DNA from: Lateolabrax maculatus
Taxonomy: Eukaryota > Chordata > Actinopteri > Acropomatiformes > Lateolabracidae
Direction of reading: 5' to 3'
Assembly (NCBI GenBank): GCA_031216445.1
Contig: CM062197.1
Span: forward strand, 1,308,501 to 1,372,500
DNA length: 64,000 bases
A program made the translations under genes and the position numbers. The first letter of the stretch is position 1. The number at the start of each line of letters is the position of its first letter. Of this stretch, positions 49,256-61,400 are shown piece by piece. Below the pieces are notes generated by a model. That model worked only from the letters and a program-made list of their open reading frames with translations. It searched no databases and was not told where the DNA came from.

Positions 49256-49400
49256 CCTGCTCGTCGTCTGTCAGCAGCCTCGTTTATGTCGAGTATGTGT
49301 GAGCGAGAGTCGGCCTGCAGGTTAAATATAGAACCAGAGTCACTACAGACAAATACTGAGAGAGAGAGAGAGAGAGAGCAGCTCATGTTCTGTCACATGC
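49256..49400 (-). promoter_or_regulatory. rcsd1: rcsd1 5' UTR and promoter-proximal region
   Basis: Sequence upstream of the rcsd1 start codon, with a GA repeat at about 49359-49378 and a TC-rich repeat near 49408-49420. No TATA box recognised. The transcription start cannot be placed from sequence alone. Confidence 0.3.
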
Positions 49401-51499
49401 TGATCATCTCTCTCTCTCTGCAGCGTCATGTTGATTAATAACATGTGATTATCGTTTGAATAATGTTCACGCCACCACAAAAACCAATAAGTGAGTGTAG
49501 GTGAAAGTAAAAGACAAAGACAGGAAATAAGCAGCATTAATACAGCTGCATAAGGAAGCAGTAAACACTTAGATAGTAAATGCTATCAGCTCTCTTCATG
49601 ACGGTCTGAACCCAAATTTACTGACAATTGATTGAATAGTTGTTGAGCTATTTTACTGAAAACTTTGACGTCATGGTGGCGCGAAACAAAAAGTACGTAA
49701 GATTCATCCTCTGGTGACCATGAAAATCTGAACTTTTTAACAAATAGTTGAGATATTTCAGTCTGGACCAAAGTGGTGGAAAGACACTGCCGATCCTTAA
49801 AATACCCAAACTGGCAAACTTATATGACAATAAGAGACCCTAAGCCTTGTATGAGAGCAGTGTTTTAATTGACTGCTGAGACACGTAAACAATTACAACT
49901 GGAGGGGAACCCAGGGAACCCCAATATGCTATCAAAAATTAACTAATATACATACTACTAACTAATATATATACCTAATTAATATAATATTAAGTCCAAT
50001 ATGACAAATTTGCCTCCAGGGACTTTACAATCTGTGGTACTTATACTTTACTTGAGTATTTGCATTTCGTGCTACTTTATTCTTCTACTCCACTACACTT
50101 CAGAAGGAAATACTGTACATTTTACCGCAGTACATTCATTTGACAGCTGTGGTTATTAGTTACTTAATACATAAAAAAAACATGATTAGCCTATAAAATA
50201 CAATTTGTTTAAGATGTCTGCGAGTTGTTGATGGGACTTTTCTCCTCCAAACTCTTCACATGGTTTCATTTAAATCACCGTTCTGGAGAAAGATTGCTGA
50301 TATTTGAATTCAACAGCCAAACAAATAAGAAAAAGCTGGTGTGTGGCTTTGTTTCTCATTTACAGAGCGAAGGCTGTGTATGAACACTGGACAGCTAGAG
50401 GGCCGTGAGAAGATATTGGCTGAATTTGACAAAAAGTGTACTGGACTGCACCTTTTACAAGATCAAACTATCCGATTTTTCGATTAAAATCAAAGAAGAG
50501 TCCAAAATATTATTGGGGATTGGTGCATCAGAACTGTGTTGTGTTTTGTGTGGGAATACAATTGTGATGACCTGATATTTTGACTTTATCAGGATTAGAA
50601 TGAATGTTGTATCAAATCCTCAAATCCCCACAAACTATAAACCCAGCAGGCTCTTTATTCACCTGCAACCTGCCGAGCGCCTGACAGAATATTTGGGAGC
50701 AGCACAACAAACCGCTCAGACTTCGGGTTGAATCGAGGTGGTCTCGCTCATCAGCTGCTTGTGTTGTGTGTTTTTCAGATGTGATCGTGTGGATGAAGAG
50801 GAACCTGCAGCCTGTTGTTGCTCTGCAGGGTGTCTCCTCCCTGGGCTCTAAAGGGAAGTTGAGTCACTCGAGCATAGAAAATTTCTTCTTTCATTTCTCC
50901 TTTTGTATTTTCTTCACTTCTGTCACAAAACTAGAGAATTTTCACCAACTTGATACCGGTTGCATAAGGAGCAAATCTGTAACTAAACAATTTGGTGAAT
51001 TTGAGGGCAGGAGACACAGGAACACGCTGCGAAAAAAACAACAGATTGTTGATTGAGGTTTTGAATGGAGGACTTTTGTTTCCTCTTGCAGGAGGCACTC
51101 TGAAACTGTTTCTAACAGTTTCTACAAATAAACAGAGATGGCATAAACATGGTCTTTATTAATATCAAATTAATTAAGTCATCTTCTGTTTTCAGATGTA
51201 TCCCAGCTTATCTTCTGACCAATCAGTGTTGGCGGTTTGTCGTCTGAGCAGAAACACAGGACGTGGTTGGAGGGGAGGAGTGAAGCTGACAGGAAGAAGC
51301 GTTGCGTTATGAAGGAGGAAACCTTATAAGGTGAAATTAATGCAACCGGAAAATGAGACGATGCGCAACATCACAGTTTCTGTCAATAATAGACATAAAA
51401 AGATTAACAAACCCGGGATTTCTGTGTGCACGAGAAGCATTTCACCTGTACACCGTAGAGATTTGACACAATTTTGACATTTGACCAGAAATGTATTTT

Positions 51500-52060
51500 T
51501 AACAGAGGTATGGAGTCAGACTTGGCCTTGACTGGGGACTTGATTCGCGACTTGTGGACTGAGACTTTACTTATCAATCGGACTTTGATTTTTCCACCAC
51601 TGACTCACTACCTGACTTGGTCCTCAAACCTAAAGATTAAACATTGTGTTTAAAAATGTTGTACTATAGATTATCACATTCAGCAGCATGCAGAACATTC
51701 AGCTCAGACATTCGAGATGATCGTATCTGTGTGAGAGGAATAACAAACCAAGGCACACATTTAATCACTTTGATTGAATGTGAAAGTCATGAATAAATAC
51801 ATTAAAATTTGCTCTGAATTTGGTGATGGGCACATTATGACTTGTTTAAGACTCGAAATACAAAGTTGAAGACTCAGATTTGTTTGTCTTGACTCAGGGA
51901 CTTGTTGGTCGTGGCTGAGACTTGACTTGGCTCGAGAGATTTTGGTGTTGACTTTGTGTATTAAGTCTGGATTTGTTGGTCGCGACCCGGGACTTGATTT
52001 TGGAGTCGTCATCTTGACTTGGGACTTGTTGATCTTGATTTAGGAGGAACTTTTAGAATA
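51500..52060. repeat. GACTTG-rich degenerate repeat
   Basis: GACTTG, GGGACTTG and TTGACTTGGGACTTGTTG recur many times in the two ends of the block, with a more unique middle (51610-51840). I recall similar GACTTG-rich tracts as dispersed repeats in fish. Confidence 0.55.
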
Positions 52061-52624
52061 CTGATTGTTCATTTTCAGGTTGAAACGCCAGGATTGTTTT
52101 TATGTTTTTGTTTTGAATTCACTTAGGAGGAAAACTACTTAAACTTTTCATGGTCAGATTAAGGTGGAATTGTCATATTATCAGTACTTTTAACGGGTAC
52201 AACAGTTGAATTTGACCCTTAACAGACGAACATGAAGCCTTTAATGCTGCTTCTCTTCAGTCTGCAGGTGTTTCCCAGTGACTCTGTGATGCCACCTGGT
52301 GGTTAATGTTACCTGTTTCTGGAAGATTTCCCGAGCAGTTGACAGGTAAGTGAACGCACCGCCTACGGTCAATATTGTCCCAGTCAACAGTGAAACACTG
52401 AGGTGGAGGGTTAACTATCTCTGTCAATATTATCATTGATCACAGAGACAGAAACAACATGAGGACGAACAGGTTTCCTTTTATCAGCAGCTGTTGTTAA
52501 AAAAATAAAGATAAAATAATATATTCAAAGACTGAAGGGAGTAAATAATAGAGGAATATTTTCATGTAGTCACCTGATTTGGCGCCCAGCAGCTCACTGA
52601 CATTTACTTTCACATTTCATCCAT

Positions 52625-52860
52625 CCAAGAGCGCAAATTACTTTTTTTTTAAGAGTATGATTTACTAACTCAAGAACATGAATTAAGCCATTTGAAAGCA
52701 CAAATTAACTTATGTGAGAACACCAATTATTAATCTGAGAGCAACATTTATCAATTTGTGAGCACAAATTCAGTCATCTAAGAGCATGAAATTAATTTGA
52801 GAGCACATATTAAGCTAATAAAGCGCATAATTCATCAAATCCAGAGCACGAGCGGCAGCT
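52625..52860. repeat. Degenerate tandem array, period about 27-32 bp
   Basis: Seven or eight units of the form GAGAGCACAAATTAA plus about 15 variable bases (CATCTAAGAGCATGAAATTAA, ATTTGTGAGCACAAATT, with the first written here as CATCTAAGAGCATGAAATTA). Strongly diverged, so old. Confidence 0.6.
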
Positions 52861-52933
52861 TCTTTACACGTTATTTAAAAGCTGACGTACAGCCAGCAGA
52901 GAAATCCATCAGAGCATTGTCTTTAATAGCTTC

Positions 52934-52939
52934 TTTATT
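52934..52939 (-). terminator. stim1: stim1 poly(A) signal
   Basis: AAATAAAGAA in transcript sense, 2.5 kb after the stim1 stop codon. The interval 52940-55468 has no other gene and is best read as the stim1 3' UTR, which includes a GT microsatellite (53249-53278). Confidence 0.45.
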
Positions 52940-53245
52940 TCTGATTTTAGATTTAGAAATATAAACAGATGTTGAAAAATGTTCCTGCAAATTGTAGCAA
53001 CAAAATGTTCTCGTGTTTTTTCTTTCCGATTCGTGTGAACTCTGATTAAGAAGACAATGTTTAGTTTATTGGCATCATGTGACGGGATTTCTGGGTAATG
53101 AAGTCCTCGCACAGCAACTGTTTTCTTTAAATAAACACTCATGACATTCGTCTTTGTTCAGAGTAAATACGGTTAACTTGATTCAAGCTTCACATCCGGC
53201 TGAACATCCTGGCTCAGACAAAACACACACACATCTGATTCATTA

Positions 53246-53278
<33 letters not shown>

Positions 53279-55468
53279 AGTGAATCCAACCCATGCAGAC
53301 ACATTTTTATTTCAACATCTCCAAGTGAAATCTTACATTTCCTTTACAGGTGAACATCAAACAGTGAGAATAAGTTAAACAAACCGACCTCAGGCTCTGT
53401 TTTCATGATGGTGGACAGCAGTGTGGCGTCTCCTTCGGGGGACGCGGTTTGGTGAGTTTTTGTGAGTTGAATAACATTTGAGATCTTTCCACACTGACAC
53501 CAATACAATACCAGAGCTACAGTACTAAAAACGCCAAAATTGTACTTTTTTTGACAAATACAAACACACTTTTGTACAAAAGAAGCCAAATGTTACATGT
53601 AGATGTCGTTTAAACACGAACAGCTGTCTAAAATAATTGTTTTCACTATTGATTAATCTCCTGATTATGTTCTCCATTAATTGATTTATTGTTTTGTCTA
53701 TGAAATGCCTTTTATAATCTCCAACCGCCACAATTTGCGTCGTTTTATTCGACCAACAGTCCAAAACCCAAAGATTTTCTGTCTTTCATGATATAAAACA
53801 GAGAAAATAAGCAAATCTTCAAAGTGGAAATCCCAGAAACAGAAAATGTTTGACATTTTTGCTTGAAAAAGGACTAAAACTATATCCTGATTTCCAGAGT
53901 AGTTGATAATCTGTTACGAATTAACCAAATAGAAATATAATACAGTCTAAAATTGACAAAAATCTGACAAAAGTCTACAGGATTATGAATCTGACCACAC
54001 ATGATGTCGAAAGGGCAAAAATCCACCGTCCAACAGCTCAGTGTGTGTTTGTACTCGTGGAATTCAAACATTCCTGGTGTCAATCGAATGTTGTGGTTTT
54101 GTTTTACCGTAAAACTGCCATCATAAAAGCAGAGCCCTTCAACTGTCGATACTCAAGATAATAAAGTCATAAACTCCACTCTAATATATACATATGAAAC
54201 AAAAAAAGACATTTACAGAAAACATGTGAGCTCCTGACATGCATTAATTCACCCTCAAAGTCTGTATCTCCAGACTGGATACGTCGTTTCGAAGGCTCGA
54301 AGACCTGCAGCCTGATTCTGTCCAAAACTACAACTGTTGTATGATTTGGTCCTCAGTATCCCATAATCCACTGCACACAGTCCACTTGTTCGACAGTGTG
54401 TTCGGATGTTCCTCATCAAACTTGGGAATTGTTGACTTTTTGTGCTAACAAAGAGCGCCTGAACGCACCGTTGGTTTTGGTTTGGTTTCAGAATTCAGCT
54501 CATGGTCGAATAGAGCGCTACCTTCGTTCCTGTAAAGTTGCCTTGAATGACGGACTTTGGCTGGCGTTAAGTTTGTGTAAATGTTAATGATTATAGCCTA
54601 TTATTGAAGTCAAAAATATCGGAGCTTTCAGAAACATGTGACGCAGAGGCTTTTCTTTGGTCTGAACCAGAGAAGGAAAATGTTCTTTGTGTATTTAGTC
54701 TTTCTGATCAAACAAACCTTTGGTAGCGTGTGAACAGGCTGCTGATTCTTTATGTTTCAGTTGGCTGCGTCTTGGTAATTGGCATTTCATACAGAATCTG
54801 CTGCTGTAGGAATCAAACCTGCGACAGTCTGAAGCTTTCTAAAACGCCATTCATTCCTCTAATGGATGTAAAGTGATTTTCTAACTACACGCTCAGTGGT
54901 TTTCGTACCCTACGAGAGCGCCGTGATGCTCTCAATCTGGTCTTTGGAAATTTTCTACCCTGACAGAGAAGAAGACTCGACAGGAAACACAGAACACTGA
55001 GACTTTTTGGCATGAAAATGATCAAATAATCAAAACGGTGATTATTTTACTCCCAAGTAGTTCTTTTACATTTCTTTATTGTTACTCTAAATCTAAATCC
55101 AGCTAGTAGATCATCTTAAGACCTTGTTTGTCTCAGAAACTTCTGTCAAAGTTTCTCTTTAGAAAGAAAAAGTCCTGAGTCCAATTTATTCTTTTACGGT
55201 CTTCTTCAGTCCTCCTCTTGTTCTTCTTCGTTGGTTTGTGTTGAAGGATTTGTTCATCTCCGTGTCCTGTGTCGTACATTTTGCCTCAGTGAGTCCAAGT
55301 CTGATCTCTTCTCAGTTTTAACAGAGAAAAGATCAGAACAGTTGAATAACAAGCGGATGCTAAAAACGGATGTTCCCTGTGAGCGACAGTTTGGTTCGTC
55401 CATCATGATGAAGATTAAAGCAGGTTTGTACGTTTTGTCTGAGGTCAAAGCAGGGACGTCCCTCCGGT

Positions 55469-58400
55469 TCAGTGACGTCCCTGCTTCTTCTTAAAGATTT
55501 TATTGAAAGCGTTTCTCCTCCGGCTGACGGACGACTCGCTCTCCTCACCTCCGTCCTCCTCCACGGGGCTCCTCCCGGCCGGCAGCTGGAGGCCCGCCCC
55601 CCGACCGCTGCCCGACGAGGCGGAGGACGAGAAGACAACCGGCCCGTCGGCGGCGTCCGACGTGATGCAGAGCGAGCGGGTGGAGCAGGAGGGGGCGAGG
55701 GTGGCGGCAGAGTTGCCCCTCAGCTCCCCGAGGCTGGAGCACTTCTCCAGGCCTCCTCCTCCTCCTCCTCCTCCTCCTCCTCCTCCGACCCCGGTGCCCT
55801 GACCCTGCAGGGGGTGGAGCCTGGAGGAAAGGAGGAAGGGCTTGGACCCGTACAGGCCTCGTGATTCGCCGTGAGAGAGAGGGAGGGCGGAGTCAGAGTC
55901 TGAACGGTTCATGATGTCCCTGAAAGAGAGAGAGTTCGAGAGTAATGACAACAGAAGCTTATGTTAGTGTGATTTATAACACGGATATATTATGACACCA
56001 TCAGTGTTTTAATTGGTTCCCTATAAGCCTCGTTTTCACGATGCCGCCGGGTATGATCTCACGGGAAAAAGAAGGCTCGATTTACGGCACAAACTAAGTG
56101 CATCAACCATTGCGGAACCAAAACAGGAAGAGGATACCGCTTTAGCAGAACGGGCGGACGGTGGAACAACTGAAGTAACTGTGGAAACACGGCACTGAGG
56201 ACCGCCACGGAGGAAATGCGCCCGGCAAGGGCCAGTCAGCGCCAGGGAGGGGTCCCACGAGGGGATCCGAGTTGAATCCCCCGGGCAGACTGCACGAACC
56301 CCACCACTTGAGAGTGTAAAAAATATTTTTGGTTCATTATGAAACTGGTGGGCCAATCAGGGCGGAGGGCGCCACAGTCCAGGTAGTCAATGGGAAACAC
56401 TGGAGGAGGCGAAGAGGGACAGTGACAAAAAAACGAAGTAAAACAAGGGTGAACCTCTGACGGGCGTGATAATATTAACAAGATAACAAACATTAAAAAG
56501 TATTAATGTAATTAGAAAACAAATTCAGATGGGGAAAAAAGTACGATGTTAAGGGCAGTTAAAGTACTGCAAAATTAGCAGGAAAAACAGTAAGTAAGAA
56601 TTAATTAAATTAATGTGTCGGACATTGGGCCTCATTGACAAATATTTTCTAAAAATTGTTGGTAGAAATTGATAAATAAATAAAGCATAAAGCGTTCCCA
56701 GACCACTAATTTGCTCTTACTGTATCTTACAGTAAAAGATGATGAATCAGGGATGTTCTCGAGTGTGCTAGAAAATCACTCACTGGCCCCAGAAAATGTG
56801 AAAAAACAATCTGAATTCTGACCACTCGTAAAATCTTTACCCAATGTAAAACTTGAAAATTTCTGACTATTCATAAATTTCCATTCAAAAATAAAAAACA
56901 TTGATAAATCTTATAAATTCTTAAACTGTTCCTATGCACAAATGCATATGAAATCTGTGTGTACGAATGTTTCAGTAACGAGGCCTGCTGACTTTTTTTC
57001 CTGTCTTGTTAGTACATCAGTATCTTTGGAAAACAGCCGTGCAGAGGAAGATACCCGAAGCTGCCGGAGCGACAGCGCTGCCTCTGACTCGCCACAGCGC
57101 CCCCTGCAGGCGGGAGGCTGGACGCCACCTCCAGAGAATGGAAGTAAGAAGAACGGAAGAGCAGAGCGGAAAACTGAGCGGCGCCTTCAGTGTAGGAAGA
57201 AGACGAAGAAGAGGAGGAGTTGGTGACGGGAGGAGAAGGACAGAATGAGAGGACAGGGGGCTGAAGAGGAGAGGCAGGGCCGATGGAGGGATGAGACAAG
57301 GAGGAGGAGAGAGAGGGGGAGGGCACGGGGAGGAACTCCAGCTGGCCGATGGAGCGGCTGCGACTCTGCCGGGCGTGGCCGCTGGGAGGGCGGGACGAAG
57401 TGAACGCGCCACGCCCTTCCTGTTGAGGTAAGCCCCGCCCTTCAACCAACCTCTGAGAGCTGTACATCAGAGCGGGGTCTCCTATCCTCTGTCGCAGGGG
57501 CATCAGACTCTGAGCTGCAGGAGAGGGGGGGGGGGGGGAGTTAGACCGGGCTGGTTTGTTTTATTTTGAAAACCAGAAACACAGGAAGCTCAAACACACA
57601 AACAGAAGAAAATACTTCACGGTTACAGGTGCAAAGGACAACAGATTTATGAGGCAGCACGTCTTCAAGAGGAAAAGGGCAAAAACAGAGAGCTGCCACG
57701 TGTTTAAAGCAAAATGGTGCCAAGTGCTGCAGCTTCAATTCAATGTTTATATGAAAAATAAAGTATTCTGTTCCCTCATGGATCCATATTGTCAAAGGTT
57801 TGTTACAAAGGAACTCGTACGGTTCCTGATGTCCATATTGACTAAAGGTGCATCCTTGTTGTTTGTTGGCAGAAATAAGTTTAAGTCATTAATATCCAAA
57901 ATCAGTTGACAAGAGAATCTCACATTCTCCATGTTCATTACTCATAATACTTTATTTTTTATATAGAGGTTTACATTAATTCAACTCTGAAAAGCGTCTT
58001 TCAAGACATACAAGTTTTGTTTTTATCCAAACAGTTGTGAATCTTTTCGAGAGATGTTCTGACTGATGCGACTCTGAAACGAGACGTCCATGATTTTTAA
58101 AATGTGACGACTGCTGAATATTATGAAACAAAAAACAAGTATGAAATAGGGGAGTTTGTCTTTTCAAAATGGATTGTATGAATCGACTTGTGCCAAAGCT
58201 GGAATTAAAAAAAAAACAACATTTACTTTGTGCTCTGAACTGCTACAGACCTGTAAGTGGATGTTAGTGACGAGAGGAGGGAAAAGTAAAAAGGTGAACT
58301 GTTGTTAAAGTTGTGCTGGGTTTTCCAGGTCTTCAGAGAGTGAAAAGGTGAGAAGAAGAAGAAGAAGAAGAAGAAGAGGAGAAGCTTCTGGGCAACGTCT

Positions 58401-61400
58401 GATCTGACCAGACGGAGGGAGGAAGCTGGATGAAGAGGAAGGTGAAGCTGCACAGGTGAGGAGGCGTTCACATGGACACCTGCTGTCCGTCATATTTAGA
58501 GACACGAAGCGGTTCGATGAAGTCTGTGTTCACCTAAACAGTTAAAGGTTGTTTTCTGCACTTTGACTTGTCACAACTGTGCATGTGAACGCCGCCTCAT
58601 GCTGATTCATACCTCTGTTTAAACGGGTAAAGCTCTCCTGTAGGAGAAATGAAGCAGGGTTCCCACGTTAATTCACACAGAAATCTTTCTGACTTTTGAG
58701 GGATTGTTGGGTCAAATTCAAGAAATCACATTTTTGCTATTTGTGTTTTTTAAATTGGAAAATTTGAAAAAGAAAATTGGATTAATTATTTTAAAAACTG
58801 CAGCTTCTTCAAAAACTATCAAAGATATTGAACGAATGAAATTATTCAGTTCTTTATTGTTGTTTTCTGAAAGTGAGTTTTCCTGTGATTATAAAAATAA
58901 CCACTAATTGAAATTATTTGAATTAATTAATTATTGAATTTAACTTAAATATTACTCGCCATTTATAAAAGTTATTTTGCTAAAAACTTTTTTGCAACTC
59001 AAGCAGTTATTGTGAAACTTAATTTTTACGTTTACCATTAATATTATAACTTGTTTTTTAAAATGTACTCTGTATTTCGTAATGATTTTCAGATAAGACT
59101 GCGCCCATGTGAAAGTTTTCACTCTTGTATTTGATTTTTCTGAGTGGGAACCCTGACAGAGTCTGGAGGGGCTCGTCAATCGAAGGATCACATGATCTGA
59201 TCGATCAGTTATCCCTGCCGACCGTACAGAGGTATGAACCAATCAGAGAGGGGGAGGCTGAAGGAGGGAGGGGCCAACCGGACTGTTTCCATGGCGACTG
59301 GGTGTCTGCGATGCCACTCAGGGGCCAGAGGTCGCTCACTCGCCGGTCCATCTGCCATGCTGCGTCTGGAGGGAGCCAATCAAGAGAGAGATGCCAAGAA
59401 AAAAGGACCAATCAGAGGAGGGGATGGAGACAGTGAGCGGACCTCAGGTGAGCGGAGTTGAGGTCAGGTAAACTTGTCTCATTATTTTTTCTGACAGGAA
59501 AATGTCTTGTACAGTTTGTCCCTCATGAGCTTCTGTAAGAAACCTGAAGTGATTAGTGGTGCGGTCGGGATTTAATGGACAATTCCACAGTGATTTATTT
59601 GATTTTACGTCACTTTAATGTCTGAATCGCTACAGGAAGTGTTTTTACTTGCATGCCACATAAATATGCTGTTAGTAGGATCAGACTTACACTGCAGCGT
59701 CCCAGGAGACAGGATGTCCTCGTCCATGTCGTCGAGGTCATCGGAGAGGAGGAGGTGCTGAGGGGTCGGAGGTCGCAGGCCGAGGAAGGACGGGTCCAGG
59801 TTGAGGGCGGCAGCCAGCGCTCCCAGACCCGGGTTATTGACCACACAGAAACCCGTCAGAGACTCGATCTGCTGCCAGCGGTGGAGCTTCTCCCGCAGGG
59901 CCGCCGTCACCTCGGCCAGGGCCTGTCTGGGGATTGGGAGGGGTGGGGGGGTGTTAGGGCCGGCTACGAAACCAGGAACCTCTGCGTGGTCATGGAGGCG
60001 TCTTCTAAAAGGAAACTGCGCCAAAACCTTCACTACCCAACGGTTCGTGTTCGAGAAACATTTTTAACTTTGCCGAACGAGCTGCCTGGAGCAAACTTGT
60101 TGCTTTCCATTGTCTTTGTCTGCAACTGTGCTGCCTGTTAAAAGCTGCACATGTACTGGAACTGTTCACATCACATTCACAGTATACCACGGTATAAAAA
60201 TGTATGATTATCATACCATCTACTTTTGCCTGTCTACGGTATTGAATTAAAATGCTACGGGACGGAGATCTGACCTGCGTACCTCCTTTCCTGCTCGACT
60301 GCCTGTCAGACTCGTCAACATAGTGACAAACATGCAGCAGAGAAAATGTGAGAGAGAAGCGATGCTGATCTCATCAGTCTCCATCCCCCGAAAGAGATTC
60401 AAATTCAAATCAGCAGCGTGGGATTACTTTGGATATCCCAAAAACAAACAGGGGGTTTTAACATGGAAGACGGACATGTTCGCCCCGCTTGCAGATCAAA
60501 GTATGTCCCGTTTATAATCTAACAAAACATGTATTAACGTTTAAACTTCAATCATAAAATCACCATCAAAATCCTTTTCCTCGTCCCGGTTCACACACAC
60601 ATTGTTAATAATCATTATTTTAACACATACTTCCATGAATAAAAGGTTTCATGTCTTTCGTTCAACCAACATTCTGTTTTCAGTACTTAAAGGATTATTG
60701 TAACTGATGATAATTGCCTCATCCCGTTGCAACCCTCTAATGACAGTTAATGTTGCAACTCTCGCCTGTGCTACTGAAAGTAACCCTTTTTGTGCACGCT
60801 GTAATAATTACATTTTAAAGATGTGGACATTTTACACATCATGCAAAGCAAAAGTATTTAGTTATTTAATTATAGTAATGTGCCGGGCTGGGCTGTAGAG
60901 AGAGATACTCAACATTTAAAAGAAGTTAACAGGGTTTTTTTAAGTGTAAGGAATGGATTGGATGCTTTCAGAGTTCAGGCTAACATTAGCGTCTCTGTCC
61001 TGATCATTATCAGGTTCTTATTGGACTACGCCAGAATGGGGAGATTGACAGGCGTAGCAACAGTAACTAAGGAGGGCGGGGCTTAGCAAACAGGCAACTT
61101 AATATTTGTGGGTTTGAAGCAAAGGGCATCCTCTGGGTGGGAAGAGCCTTAAACCTGTGTTTTCTCTAACAGCCAGCAGGGGGCAACTCCACCGACTGCA
61201 TAAAGAAGTCAGATTGTATAGAAGTCAATGAGAAAGTGATTGACAAGTAGTTTCCACGGCAACTGCCAATCAGGATAGAGTCAGCGCTACCCTCTCGTCC
61301 AAATAACGTCACTTCTGTTTAATGTTTCCTGAGGTAATAAATCAGGTGAGAAGTCGGGTCATTTTCTCATTGACTTCTATACAATCGGACTTCTGTTAGC

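Larger units (their letters stand above)
49400..52930. other. Spacer between rcsd1 (5' end) and stim1 (3' end)
   Basis: 3.5 kb with no supported gene. It holds a dispersed ACTTGAGTATTTGCATTT repeat copy (50020-50170), a GACTTG-rich repeat (51500-52060), and a degenerate array with period about 30 bp (52625-52860). The open frame at 50766-51056 has no recognisable family. Confidence 0.5.

Noticed and set aside
50766..51056. 96-codon plus-strand open frame between rcsd1 and stim1
   Set aside because: Starts just after a TTTTTCAG acceptor-like site, but shows no domain and no partner exons; not supportable as a gene.
55472..55864. Plus-strand open frames in the stim1 last exon region
   Set aside because: Antisense shadows of the Gly/Ser-rich stim1 tail, whose minus-strand frame ends in the expected lysine-rich tail.
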